Of a stretch of DNA of 64,000 nucleotides, positions 20,383 through 30,373 are shown in pieces. The DNA comes from Chitinophagaceae bacterium (GTDB taxonomy: Bacteria; Bacteroidota; Bacteroidia; Chitinophagales; Chitinophagaceae): positions 62,001-126,000 of the forward strand of contig CANFHA010000014.1 in assembly GCA_947446645.1 (NCBI GenBank). Reading direction: 5' to 3'. The notes under the pieces were generated by a model. That model worked only from the letters and a program-made list of their open reading frames with translations, made no database searches and was not told where the DNA came from. Position numbers and translations under genes: made by a program. How positions within the stretch are numbered: position 1 is the first letter of the stretch; each line of letters opens with the position of its first letter.

Positions 20383-21123
20383 TTAAGCTGCAGCAGTATG
20401 AACGGGCCTCAGTGCTTTAGACGGGCCGGTAGTGGCGGTGCCGCGAAGCAACTGCCGCAAATTCTTCTCCGGCACTTTGACAGGGACCGGTTGTGGCTGA
20501 GCCTTGGGCAATGCATTATTGTTTTCTGGCGAACCAGTGGGTGCAGGAGCTGGCGGGATTGTGGATTCCTTTTTACTTTCCTGGCTGCGCCATTCCCGAA
20601 TGTCTTCTTCATCCAGATGCGCTTCCCGCCGTGCGTCTTCCGACACAGGCGCAGAACGACTAATAGCCGATCTCTTTCTTGCGCCTGTTTGCGCTGCGTG
20701 ACAGGTTATGCAGTCATCGATGTGCGGCTGTATCGCTTTCGCCAGCTGCGGATCTTTACTAACTATACTTTCTGATAACAGTGCGTATGCTTCAAGGCTT
20801 TCATTGAGCGCACCTTTGGTTTTGAAATTGTTGATCATGAGCGAGAGCTTGTAGAGGGCATTCACCTCGGGAACGGAAATGGGTTGTCCCTCACGGCCGG
20901 CAGAGAGCAACTGTGTGGAATAGGTGCCGAAGACGTGGTAGCAGTTCTCCTTGAGAAACGAAGGGATATTCTCTCCATTCTTCTTTATCTCCTCCCAATT
21001 GTTTTGGCGGATCCAGAGATGGAGTGTGCGGCGTGATATGCCGAGTCGTCCGGCAATTTCGGTTTTAGAGAGGTCTGTCTGAAAATAAAGCTGCTGTGCT
21101 TGTTGCTGTTGTTCTTGTTTCAT
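20383..21123 (-). CDS. Terminase small subunit-like / HTH DNA-binding protein
   Basis: LYFQTDLSKTEIAGRLGISRRTLHLWIRQNNWEEIKK HTH; DDCITCHA Cys pair; Pro-rich C-terminus. Confidence 0.65.
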   Translation of the reverse strand: MKQEQQQQAQQLYFQTDLSKTEIAGRLGISRRTLHLWIRQNNWEEIKKNGENIPSFLKENCYHVFGTYSTQLLSAGREGQPISVPEVNALYKLSLMINNFKTKGALNESLEAYALLSESIVSKDPQLAKAIQPHIDDCITCHAAQTGARKRSAISRSAPVSEDARREAHLDEEDIREWRSQESKKESTIPPAPAPTGSPENNNALPKAQPQPVPVKVPEKNLRQLLRGTATTGPSKALRPVHTAAA

Positions 21124-21412
21124 TTTTGGTTTATTAGTTGATTAGTTTATTGGTTCATTGGTCCGTTCGGGGACTTGTTTTCGGCGAACAAAGTTAGGCT
21201 GGGCGTGGTTGCTGACGCGAATTTTGTGGATATCTTCTTTTGATAAGGGCTGAAAATGAGAGGGGGTAAGGGAATTAATTTTACGGGTTATCAACATTAT
21301 TTATGCTGAGGCGTCTTTAAGGATGTTGGCGGTATGACTGGCTTTCTAATGCACGATGCCAGGGGACATCTGAGAAAATATTTCACTTGAGTGTTTTTCT
21401 TACCTTTGCGGC

Positions 21413-22018
21413 ATGAATTATGATCTGCCGCTGGCGGAAGAGAAGGTAAAACCGCACCAGGTCACTACGCTGCACCTGGTGTGCGCACTGGGGTTTATTG
21501 GCACCGGAGCTATAATAACCGTTTACAACTATACAATACCGATGTGGGGCGGCGCTTTGCTGGCTGCCGGGATCCTATTGCTTGGTGTGACTCTTTTCAA
21601 GAATAAGTGGCTGACAAGGGAGGTAAATGTACCGGTACGGGTAGCGGAACTGCTGATTGCACTGGCTATTGCCATTTATTCTGTGTCGCAGCAATGGAAA
21701 TTTCCTACCGGCATGTTTGCGATGCTGAGTATAGGCATATTGTTTGCACTATACTGGGAAAGAAAATCGGATGCGGTGCTGTATGTGCATGCGGATGACA
21801 GCGGACTAAAGTTGCCTGTACTCCGGCGACGTACGCTACCATGGACGGAGGTGGAAGAAGTTGTTTTACGGTTTGGTATACTTACCATTAATTGCGTAGA
21901 TAATCACCTGTTTCAATGGACCATTTCAGATACGGATATAGAACCGGGGAAATTTGAAGCCTACTGCGCAGCGCAGGTAGCAGCGCACAAAAGTGAGCGG
22001 AGAAATGATGATTGGTGA
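21413..22018 (+). CDS. Hypothetical membrane protein
   Basis: 201 aa, several TM segments followed by a soluble domain (LPWTEVEEVVLRFGILTINCVDN). Confidence 0.6.
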   Translation: MNYDLPLAEEKVKPHQVTTLHLVCALGFIGTGAIITVYNYTIPMWGGALLAAGILLLGVTLFKNKWLTREVNVPVRVAELLIALAIAIYSVSQQWKFPTGMFAMLSIGILFALYWERKSDAVLYVHADDSGLKLPVLRRRTLPWTEVEEVVLRFGILTINCVDNHLFQWTISDTDIEPGKFEAYCAAQVAAHKSERRNDDW

Positions 22019-22020
22019 TT

Positions 22021-22060
22021 TGAAAGTCAAAATTCAAAAGTCAAAATTCAAAAATTCAGG
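22021..22060. repeat. Low-complexity CAAAATTCAAAAG tract
   Basis: aaagtcaaaattcaaaagtcaaaattcaaaaattca. Confidence 0.6.
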
Positions 22061-22165
22061 ATTTTTAAGTCGAAAATTGAAAGTTTAAAAATGCAGTTTG
22101 AGATAGCAGGAACAGTAGTTTGTTTGTGAGGCGGGTAATCTCTGAATTGTGTAAAAAAGAAAACA

Positions 22166-23458
22166 ATGTTAACGGAACAACCATATTTATTGTATTCTGA
22201 CGGTGACGGGCAGATATTTGAGGATACCAGCCTATATAGTGTAGGCCGCAGCGGATGGGATGCAATGCCAATACCAGAAGAAGAATGGATAGAGCTGCCA
22301 GACGGCGGAAACCTTTATGAACTGCCCGGCAGAAGGGGCATAGGCATAGATGTAAAAACCGGCGAGATGCGCCTATGTGAAAAAGGATGGGCTGTTGCTG
22401 CATTTTTACCGCCAGCCCATACCGGCTTTTATATTGCGGCTTATGAGACCATGGAAGATGCGCCTACCCTACCGTTGTTTTGCTACACAGCTGCGGGATG
22501 GCTGGACGATAAATTTTATGTACCTGCCATGCGTATAGAGCGCGATATAAGGCAGGAGTGCAGCGGCTACGATGAAAACAAAATAAATGAAGGAGTAGGC
22601 GTATTGACACACGCCTACCCGCATAACCGGCTGGTGAAGCACCTGGCTGATAACTGCGCACTTACTTATAACTGCCCTGCAGCAAGGAATTACTTTATGG
22701 GCCGCTGGGAGTGCCCTATACCTACATCTCCGGCATGCAATGCGAATTGTGTGGGCTGTATCTCTTTTCAGCCGGAAGATGAGTCGATAGTGTCGCCGCA
22801 GGACAGGCTGCAGTTTAAGCCAACTGCTGCTGAGATAGTAGAGTTTACTGTGCCACACCTGGAGACAGCACCCTACCCTATAGTGAGCTTTGGGCAAGGC
22901 TGCGAGGGCGAGCCACTATTGATGTGGGAGACCATAAAAGAATCGATAACGGAGATACGCAAGCACACCAAAAAAGGGAGCATAAATATAAACACGAACG
23001 GCAGCAAACCTGCAGCCGTGGATCAGCTGATGCAGGCTGGGCTGGACAGCATACGCGTGAGCCTGAACTCTGCACAGAAGTGGCTATATACCGAGTATTA
23101 CCGGCCAAACAATTACCAGTTTGAAGACATAGTAGAAAGCCTGCGGGTGGTAAGGAAACATGGCGGTTGGGCTTCCATCAATTACTTTGTTTTTCCGGGG
23201 ATGACGGATAGCGTGGCGGAGTACGAAGCACTGCGGGAACTGATAAAGACTACCGGACTGAGCATGATACAGTGGCGGAGCTTTAATATAGACCCGGACT
23301 GGTACCTGGGCAAGATGGGCGTAACAGACCCGGGAGAGTGCATGGGTATAAAGCAGATGATGGAGCTGATACACGAAGAATTCCCTGATGTGAAGTTCGG
23401 CTACTTTAATCCGCCGATAGAGCGAATGGAGAATTTTGATGAGGCATTTGCTCATTGA
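22166..23458 (+). CDS. Radical SAM protein
   Basis: PTSPACNANCVGCISFQ CxxxCxxC motif; SFGQGCEGEPLL; INTNGS; DSIRVSLNS. Confidence 0.92.
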   Translation: MLTEQPYLLYSDGDGQIFEDTSLYSVGRSGWDAMPIPEEEWIELPDGGNLYELPGRRGIGIDVKTGEMRLCEKGWAVAAFLPPAHTGFYIAAYETMEDAPTLPLFCYTAAGWLDDKFYVPAMRIERDIRQECSGYDENKINEGVGVLTHAYPHNRLVKHLADNCALTYNCPAARNYFMGRWECPIPTSPACNANCVGCISFQPEDESIVSPQDRLQFKPTAAEIVEFTVPHLETAPYPIVSFGQGCEGEPLLMWETIKESITEIRKHTKKGSININTNGSKPAAVDQLMQAGLDSIRVSLNSAQKWLYTEYYRPNNYQFEDIVESLRVVRKHGGWASINYFVFPGMTDSVAEYEALRELIKTTGLSMIQWRSFNIDPDWYLGKMGVTDPGECMGIKQMMELIHEEFPDVKFGYFNPPIERMENFDEAFAH

Positions 23459-23658
23459 GAACCTTAGCCAGCGCCAATCTTGCGGGAGAGGTGGTTGTAG
23501 GTCAGTTCAAAAATAAAAATTGGCTGGGGATGAATATCTAATTGAAGCCGAAGCTTTTAACACTAAAAAGTTAAAAACGACGTTTAATTGTGGAATGTTG
23601 ATAATTCGGCGTCTTCAGTCTTTGATCTTTTGAGTACTTTTAATGAAAGTTATCGGCT

Positions 23659-24468
23659 ATGATAGCATTGCAACAGGAACAGCCCGCAGTAAATAACAAA
23701 GCCCTTGCCTGGACAATAGGCGTGCATGCATTGCTGTTGCTGGTTTTCTTTTTTCTGCGGTATAGCATTACACCTATACCACCTGTGGTGCCTGATGGCG
23801 GGCTGGAGGTGAACCTGGGGACCAGCGATAACGGCAGTGGTACCGACCAACCGATGAATACAAAAGACCCTGCAGCATACTCTGCAGCGGTAGTATACAA
23901 AGCCGTAGCTCCAAAAAGCAATCTGCCGAAAGAACTAGTGCGCAGCAACCAGGCTGATGCACCGGACGTGGATGAGAATAAAAAGGACAAGAAAACAGTA
24001 CCATCAGAAAACAGGCCGATGGAAAAACCGAAGCCTGCACCCATAGAAAAGCCGAAGTATATAATGCCAGCCAGCAATGGCCAGGGCGGCAACAGCGCCA
24101 TGCAAAATAAGCCCGGCACAAGCGAAGGCAATACTACAGGCCCGGGCGACCGTGGCGTGGCAGGCGGCACACCGGGCGCGGCTAACTATACCGGAGTGCC
24201 CGGAAATGGGAATGGCGGCATACACCATACACTATCCGGAAGGCGCATCTCACCCGACCACTTTGAAGCTGAGTTTCATGAAGGCGGAAAGGTGGTGATA
24301 CATGTGACCGTGGACAAGAATGGAAACATCATTAACGCGGTTGTAAAGAGCTTCTCGAACAAGGACCTAAAAGGCCTGGCAATGGAAAAGCTGCGCAGTG
24401 CGCACTTTGATAAGAGTGACAGCCCAGAACAGTCGGGCGACATCACTATAAATTTCTCAACACGCTAA
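23659..24468 (+). CDS. TonB-family / energy transducer-like protein
   Basis: N-terminal TM anchor, Pro/Lys-rich linker, C-terminal GGKVVIHVTVDKNGNIINAVVKSFSNKDLKGLAMEKLRSAHF. Confidence 0.75.
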   Translation: MIALQQEQPAVNNKALAWTIGVHALLLLVFFFLRYSITPIPPVVPDGGLEVNLGTSDNGSGTDQPMNTKDPAAYSAAVVYKAVAPKSNLPKELVRSNQADAPDVDENKKDKKTVPSENRPMEKPKPAPIEKPKYIMPASNGQGGNSAMQNKPGTSEGNTTGPGDRGVAGGTPGAANYTGVPGNGNGGIHHTLSGRRISPDHFEAEFHEGGKVVIHVTVDKNGNIINAVVKSFSNKDLKGLAMEKLRSAHFDKSDSPEQSGDITINFSTR

Positions 24469-24475
24469 CACCAGC

Positions 24476-25798
24476 ATGGGCGAAAATAACGCTTACCAGC
24501 AAACACTTGATTATTTGTATGAGCGGCTGCCGATGTTCTCGCGAATAGGCAAGGCTGCGCTGAAACCAGACCTTACGAATACACTAAAGCTGTGTGCTGC
24601 GCTGGGCAACCCACAGGAGCAATTTAAGTCGGTACATATTGCCGGCACTAATGGCAAGGGAAGTACCAGCCACTCACTTGCAGCTGTGTTTCAGCAGGCG
24701 GGTTATAAAACGGGGCTTTATACATCGCCACATCTTATTGATTTCCGGGAGCGGATACTGCTGAACGGTTTGCCGGTGGGTAAGGAATGGGTAGTGGATT
24801 TTGTGGCGAAGAATAAGGGATTGATTGAACAGGTAAATCCGTCGTTTTTTGAGATAACTGTGGCCATGGCATTTGCATATTTTGCAGAAGAAAAAGTGGA
24901 CATCGCTATTATAGAAACGGGACTGGGAGGCAGACTAGATAGTACAAATGTTATTACGCCTGTATTGTCTGTTATCACCAATATCAGCTATGACCATAAA
25001 GATCTGCTAGGCAATACGCTTGCCGAAATAGCAGCTGAAAAGGCGGGTATTATAAAGGAAGGTGTACCAACAGTAATAGGTGAACAAAATGATGAGACGG
25101 AACGTGTGTTCTTTGAACATTCGGTACATAAGCGTTCGCCACTGTATTATGCGGAATCGCTATGGAGCTTAGTGCGCATAAAGCATGATGCCAAATACCA
25201 GCAATATAAAGCGGTGAACAATGCAAAACGTGAAATGTATGATCTGACTACCGACCTGCTTGGTAACTATCAGCAACACAACATAAAGACTGTGCTGACT
25301 GCGGTGGAACTGCTATCGCATACCGGATTTAATATAACGGTGCAGGGTGCAATAAATGCTCTTGCAGGCGTAAAGAAAACCACAGCGTTGCGCGGCAGGT
25401 GGGACTGGATACAGGAGCACCCCACGATAATTTGTGATGTGGCGCACAACCCGGCGGGTCTTGCAGAAGTGCTGGCGCAATGGAAGCATGTGAGCGCAAG
25501 CTCAAAACATATAGTGCTCGGTTTTGTAAAAGACAAGGACATAGCTGAGGCGCTTTCCCTTTTTCCAAAAGACGCAACTTATTACTTCTGCAATGCCGAT
25601 ACGCCGAGGGCACTGCCAGCAGCGGAGCTTAGGGAGGCAGCCAGCCAACAAGGACTGACAGGAGCGGCATATGAGAGTGTAGCGGCTGCGGTGCTTACTG
25701 CAAAAAATAACATGCAGGATACTGACGCATTACTAATTACCGGAAGCTTTTTTATTGTGGGAGAAGCTTTGGGTAATTTGAAGATGCCTTCAAATTAA
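24476..25798 (+). CDS. folC: Folylpolyglutamate synthase / dihydrofolate synthase
   Basis: VHIAGTNGKGSTSHSLAAVFQQAGYKTGLYTSPHL...IIETGLGGRLDSTNVITPVLSVITNISYDHKDLLG. Confidence 0.95.
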   Translation: MGENNAYQQTLDYLYERLPMFSRIGKAALKPDLTNTLKLCAALGNPQEQFKSVHIAGTNGKGSTSHSLAAVFQQAGYKTGLYTSPHLIDFRERILLNGLPVGKEWVVDFVAKNKGLIEQVNPSFFEITVAMAFAYFAEEKVDIAIIETGLGGRLDSTNVITPVLSVITNISYDHKDLLGNTLAEIAAEKAGIIKEGVPTVIGEQNDETERVFFEHSVHKRSPLYYAESLWSLVRIKHDAKYQQYKAVNNAKREMYDLTTDLLGNYQQHNIKTVLTAVELLSHTGFNITVQGAINALAGVKKTTALRGRWDWIQEHPTIICDVAHNPAGLAEVLAQWKHVSASSKHIVLGFVKDKDIAEALSLFPKDATYYFCNADTPRALPAAELREAASQQGLTGAAYESVAAAVLTAKNNMQDTDALLITGSFFIVGEALGNLKMPSN

Positions 25799-26003
25799 TT
25801 TGAAAATTTGAAGATGCGGAAATTTGAAAATGTGGTGTTATACCGGTTAAACTTTTAAAGCACACTAATAGCGAAATTGAGGTTCGTGAGATTGCTTTGC
25901 CACGGCCAGCGCACGTGGCTAAACATCGTGGCGCGCAATGACGCGGGTTATTCGTGTAGAGTTAAAGTTCAACCAGTATTATTAAGCTGAAGGCAGCGAA
26001 TAT

Positions 26004-26186
26004 TTAATTGCCGGCTTTTCCTGTCTTTGATGCGAAAATGAACATGTTCATGCGGATTATTATGATCATCGGAATGACGAACATTCCCCGATACTCTTCT
26101 CCCGCGAAACGCCACAAAATACCGAGTACTAAAAGCGACAGCAGCACCGAGATCGTACAATAAATCTTTCTGTGGGTAGACATCAT
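26004..26186 (-). CDS. Small hypothetical membrane protein
   Basis: Two hydrophobic segments; probable start MSTHRKIYCTISVLLSLLVLGILW. Confidence 0.45.
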   Translation of the reverse strand: MMSTHRKIYCTISVLLSLLVLGILWRFAGEEYRGMFVIPMIIIIRMNMFIFASKTGKAGN

Positions 26187-26245
26187 GTTTGATACAGTGA
26201 TTAAAGGTACTAAATCAAGCCGCACACACCATCTCTGTTATCAAA

Positions 26246-27670
26246 TTATTTGCCCCTGCCCTGGAAGATGACGGTGAAGGTGTAGAGGATGATCTTCAGA
26301 TCGAGTGCGAGGGAACAGTTCTCAATGTAGAGCAAGTCGTACTTCATACGCTCTACCATTTCCGATACATTCTCGGCATAGCCAAACTGAACCATACCCC
26401 ATGATGTAAGGCCCGGCTTTACTTTGTGCAGGTACTTGTAGTGCGCATGTTCTGCACTGATGATATCTATGTAATGTTTGCGCTCTGGCCGGGGACCTAC
26501 CAGGGACATTTCGCCCTTCACTATGTTTACGAATTGCGGCAGCTCATCTATACGCCATTTGCGCATGAACCTGCCCCATGGCGTGATGCGTGGGTCGAGC
26601 TTGCTCGATAGCGCGGGTCCATCTTTTTCTGCTTCTATATACATTGAGCGGAACTTGTAAATGTGGAATGGCCTGCCGAAAATCCCTATGCGCTCCTGCT
26701 TGTAAAATATGCTGCCCCTTGATGACAGCTTGACCATAATAGCCGTAAAAATAAGGAATGGCGAAATAAGCAAAAGCGCAAAAGCAGAAACAAGAATATC
26801 TATGGTGCGCTTGCAAACCCGCTGCCAGTCGGGCATAAGATCGGGGTGAATGTGGATGAGCACCGCGTCATAAACGTTGTTGGTTTTTACCGAGCCGGAT
26901 ATGATGTCATAATAATCGGGCAGTACTTTTACCACAACAGGGCGGTAGCAGAGGCGCGTAAGAATATTCTCCAGCAGGTGGTGCTCAGATGAATCTACGG
27001 CTACGATCACTTCCTCTATCTGGTGCTTGTCTATTATTTCCTCAAGCTGGGAAATGTGGCCAAGCTGCGGGAGAAACTGCGTCATGCCATTACTGGCCTC
27101 TTTGCTGGAATAAATGAACCCGAGGAAAATATTGCCGAGTACTTTGGGATTGTCAAGTACCTGCTTATAGATATTGATGGCCTGCTGATTTCCGCCAATT
27201 ATGAGGGTATTATACCCTACTTTTCCCATCTTTAAATTCGCCTTTACCCTGTATAGTATTACAAGGCGGAATATAAGCGCGAACAAGGTGTGTATGAGCA
27301 GGTAGTGGCTAAACTCGCTGATGAAATATGCGTAGTCTGCGTTATCGTTGGCAAATACGATAACGGCGACCATTATACAACCAATGATGCAGGAGATGAG
27401 CGTCCGGTTGATCTCGTTAAGCCTGGACTTGCGATAGAGATCGAAATAGGTGCCGGACAGCAAATAAGCAATGAGCCATCCACCCGGAATTACCACCAAC
27501 GTATTTATGTAATCGCGTGTATGAAATTTCTGCAGGGTGTCGAGATAGGAAAAACCGGTGAGCACATGCTGGCGGTAAATCCAAAGCGTGAACCAGGCCA
27601 ATGCAGCAGCTATGTAATCCAGCAACACCAGTTGCCGTATAGCTCTTTTTTTGGGTGGGCTGAGTTGCAT
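26246..27670 (-). CDS. Polyprenyl glycosylphosphotransferase (undecaprenyl-phosphate sugar transferase)
   Basis: Multiple N-terminal TMs; KRTIDILVSAFALLLISPFLI...FYKQERIGIFGRPFHIYKFRSM...WRIDELPQFVNIVKGEMSLVGPRPER. Confidence 0.93.
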   Translation of the reverse strand: MQLSPPKKRAIRQLVLLDYIAAALAWFTLWIYRQHVLTGFSYLDTLQKFHTRDYINTLVVIPGGWLIAYLLSGTYFDLYRKSRLNEINRTLISCIIGCIMVAVIVFANDNADYAYFISEFSHYLLIHTLFALIFRLVILYRVKANLKMGKVGYNTLIIGGNQQAINIYKQVLDNPKVLGNIFLGFIYSSKEASNGMTQFLPQLGHISQLEEIIDKHQIEEVIVAVDSSEHHLLENILTRLCYRPVVVKVLPDYYDIISGSVKTNNVYDAVLIHIHPDLMPDWQRVCKRTIDILVSAFALLLISPFLIFTAIMVKLSSRGSIFYKQERIGIFGRPFHIYKFRSMYIEAEKDGPALSSKLDPRITPWGRFMRKWRIDELPQFVNIVKGEMSLVGPRPERKHYIDIISAEHAHYKYLHKVKPGLTSWGMVQFGYAENVSEMVERMKYDLLYIENCSLALDLKIILYTFTVIFQGRGK

Positions 27671-27675
27671 GCTTG

Positions 27676-28608
27676 CTAAAACGTTACCAGTTGAATATTA
27701 TCTATCAAAAGCTTTCCGCTCGACTGAGCATCTGCAAGCACAGCTTTTATATAAAAATTGTAGCTGTCGCCCTGGGCATTAGCCGTGAAGCCATCTACCT
27801 GTAAATAGAATTTCTTCCACGAGGTGGTGGGGCTGATACCTGATAAATAATATGGAGCTGAGGAAATGACGCTGCTTAGGTTTGCCTGGAGACCTACGTA
27901 GAATGGTATGGTAGTCTTGTAGGTGAATTCGATAAATGCTACGCCGGAAGGAATAGTGAAAATATTCCTGGAACTATCAACTGAACTATCGCCAACGGCC
28001 AAAAGATCTATTTGCCCAAACTTACTGCCATCGTAAGACTCAGCATTGTCAGACATTATTCTTAATGAACGGTTGCCGCCACTCTGTGCAAAGTTCGGTG
28101 TATTGTTCGACTCATCGAAGTAATCAATGAGCTTCACGGTAACATCGCGGTAAAACTTTGTTTTAGGCGTGTAGTTTATGATCTTGCCCGGCTGAGCTAT
28201 TAAAGTAGATGTGTCAGGGCTATAGAATGGGTATTGTGCGACATTGTTATTCTGGCCATTAATTGCTACTGCCGGCACAATCTGCAGCTGGCCGGAACCC
28301 GACGCCACCACCGGGAATGTGGCCGGCAGGTCAAAAATACCTACCCTGCTGCCATTATAATAAACCCAAACAGTATTTATCTCATGCGATAAAGTTGGCA
28401 ACTGACCACTTGGGGAATTATCATATCGTAGCACCGTTAAACCGGGACTTTGCTGAAAAGAGAACGAATCGATGTGAATATAGGTGGGTATAGGCTCGTG
28501 TGGGTTGATAATATTGCAGCCCTGCCAGAGAAATGCAGCGCAAAAAAGAAGACCTAATAATTTAGAAGGGGTAAAAATGTTCACCATAGTAGCCTTTTCC
28601 AATCTCAT
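27676..28608 (-). CDS. Hypothetical lipoprotein
   Basis: Lipobox LLFCAAFLWQGCN; beta-rich mature region. Confidence 0.65.
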   Translation of the reverse strand: MRLEKATMVNIFTPSKLLGLLFCAAFLWQGCNIINPHEPIPTYIHIDSFSFQQSPGLTVLRYDNSPSGQLPTLSHEINTVWVYYNGSRVGIFDLPATFPVVASGSGQLQIVPAVAINGQNNNVAQYPFYSPDTSTLIAQPGKIINYTPKTKFYRDVTVKLIDYFDESNNTPNFAQSGGNRSLRIMSDNAESYDGSKFGQIDLLAVGDSSVDSSRNIFTIPSGVAFIEFTYKTTIPFYVGLQANLSSVISSAPYYLSGISPTTSWKKFYLQVDGFTANAQGDSYNFYIKAVLADAQSSGKLLIDNIQLVTF

Positions 28609-28623
28609 TAACGTATATTATGG

Positions 28624-29610
28624 TTAAACATTGTGCAGTTCGTTGTGCAAGCTCATTTTTTTGAGCACCTGGTGTGCTACGTCCATTGCCTGGTAACCGT
28701 GGTAAACAGAAACGCGTACCGGGCGGTCGTTCAGAATAGCCGCGGCAAACTCGGCCAATTCCGTTCGTATGGCATTGAGCGGCGCTACCTCGGGCATATC
28801 TACAGAAATCACCTTTTTCTCACCATTGCCAATGGTCAGGGGTACATCCATCATACTTGGCGGAGCTTCATCTTCTTTAATCCGTATGATCTCCGTTTTC
28901 TTCTCGAGAAAATCGATACCTATGTATGCATCTCGCTGAAAAAGACGCATTTTACGCATATTTTTTAATGAAATTCTGCTGGAAGTGAGGTTGGCTACGC
29001 AGCCATTATCGAATTCTATGCGTGCATTTGCAATATCTGAGGTTTCACTAAGTACGGCAACCCCGCTGGCGGAGATGCGCTTGACCGGCGATTTCACCAG
29101 ACTGAGCACGATATCTATATCGTGTATCATCAGGTCCAGTATTACCGATACGTCTGTACCCCGCGGATTGAACTGTGCCAGACGGTGGGCCTCAATGAAC
29201 ATGGGCTGCAGCAACTGCTCACCAACCGCCAGGAATGCAGGATTATAGCGCTCTACATGCCCCACCTGGCATTTTACATTAGCTTCCTTCACCAGCTGCA
29301 CCAGTTCCATACCTTCATCCAGCGTATGGGCAAGCGGCTTTTCTATAAACAGGTGCTTGCCGCTGAGCAGGCATTTTTTAGCGATATCGTGGTGAGAAGT
29401 GGTTGGCGATACAATATCTATGGCATCGGCAGCTTCTATGAGACTGGCCATATCCATAAATCTTGGTATCTGAAACTGTGCGATTGCAGCCTCAGCCTGG
29501 GCATCATTGGGATCGTAAAAGCCAATCAACTGTGTATCTGGCACATGTTGCCACTGCTGGATGTGTATCTTGCCCAGGTGACCGGCTCCAAAGACTCCTA
29601 CTTTAAGCAT
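28624..29610 (-). CDS. Gfo/Idh/MocA family oxidoreductase
   Basis: KVGVFGAGHLGKIHIQQW...DAIDIVSPTTSHHDIAKKCLLSGKHLFIEKPLAHTLDEG. Confidence 0.93.
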   Translation of the reverse strand: MLKVGVFGAGHLGKIHIQQWQHVPDTQLIGFYDPNDAQAEAAIAQFQIPRFMDMASLIEAADAIDIVSPTTSHHDIAKKCLLSGKHLFIEKPLAHTLDEGMELVQLVKEANVKCQVGHVERYNPAFLAVGEQLLQPMFIEAHRLAQFNPRGTDVSVILDLMIHDIDIVLSLVKSPVKRISASGVAVLSETSDIANARIEFDNGCVANLTSSRISLKNMRKMRLFQRDAYIGIDFLEKKTEIIRIKEDEAPPSMMDVPLTIGNGEKKVISVDMPEVAPLNAIRTELAEFAAAILNDRPVRVSVYHGYQAMDVAHQVLKKMSLHNELHNV

Positions 29611-30135
29611 GCATTAATTATTAAATAAATATAACGTCTTTTTAAGAAACGAACGCAAGATAAGAATAATCCCCTTAGCAATGTAAGTGTAATGATAAAT
29701 TGGATGGGTAATGTGGTGTACTTGTTAATGACAGGAATATAGATATAAATATTATAAAATGAAGCGGTGGTTATTGATTTCAAAAATCGTTTGTTCACGT
29801 AGCATAAGAATTCTATACTTTAAATTAATAAACTATTAAATTGAATAAAATTTTTTAATCAATAACATTTAAATTTGCTCTTTTGAAGCACGCCATACGC
29901 ATGACGAAATGTTAAAAACCGTGCGCTATAAAAACAGAAAAAGTGAGCGCGCCAATAAGCAAGGATAGCGCAAAATTACCTTTCAAAACAGTGAATTTAA
30001 ATGATTCCCGCGACTGCTTCTGGCATTTCCCTGAAACAAAAAAACGTAAAAAAAGATTGATTTTCTCGGCAAATAACGAAAATATAATTCAATCATGTGT
30101 AGGCGTTGATTCGGTCTAAGTTTTCTGAAATATTT

Positions 30136-30166
30136 TTTGCTTTTACCGGAACTTACTTATCTTTAC
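30136..30166 (+). promoter_or_regulatory. Candidate Bacteroidetes-type promoter upstream of gldK
   Basis: TTTG (30136-30139) N19 TATCTTTA (30159-30166), one base off the TAnnTTTG -7 consensus. Confidence 0.3.
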
Positions 30167-30373
30167 GCAAATTAGGTGGGGGTGTTCCCCGTTTAATTAT
30201 TTTAGGTTTTAAAGCTTTATATTGCAAAGGGTATAGTCTGGAAAACGTGGGTAGATAGGATTAAAAACACTTGTTTAACACCCTTCGCCTGCCGTGGACC
30301 AGTTTAGTAATTTTTTGCCACAGTTATTTTTACTGTGAACAGTATCTCAGCTTAAATTCAGGCATCTTACTAA

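Noticed and set aside
20383-21123. Prophage indicated by a terminase-like gene
   Set aside because: No other phage genes nearby; neighbours are housekeeping genes, so a lone domesticated HTH protein is more likely.
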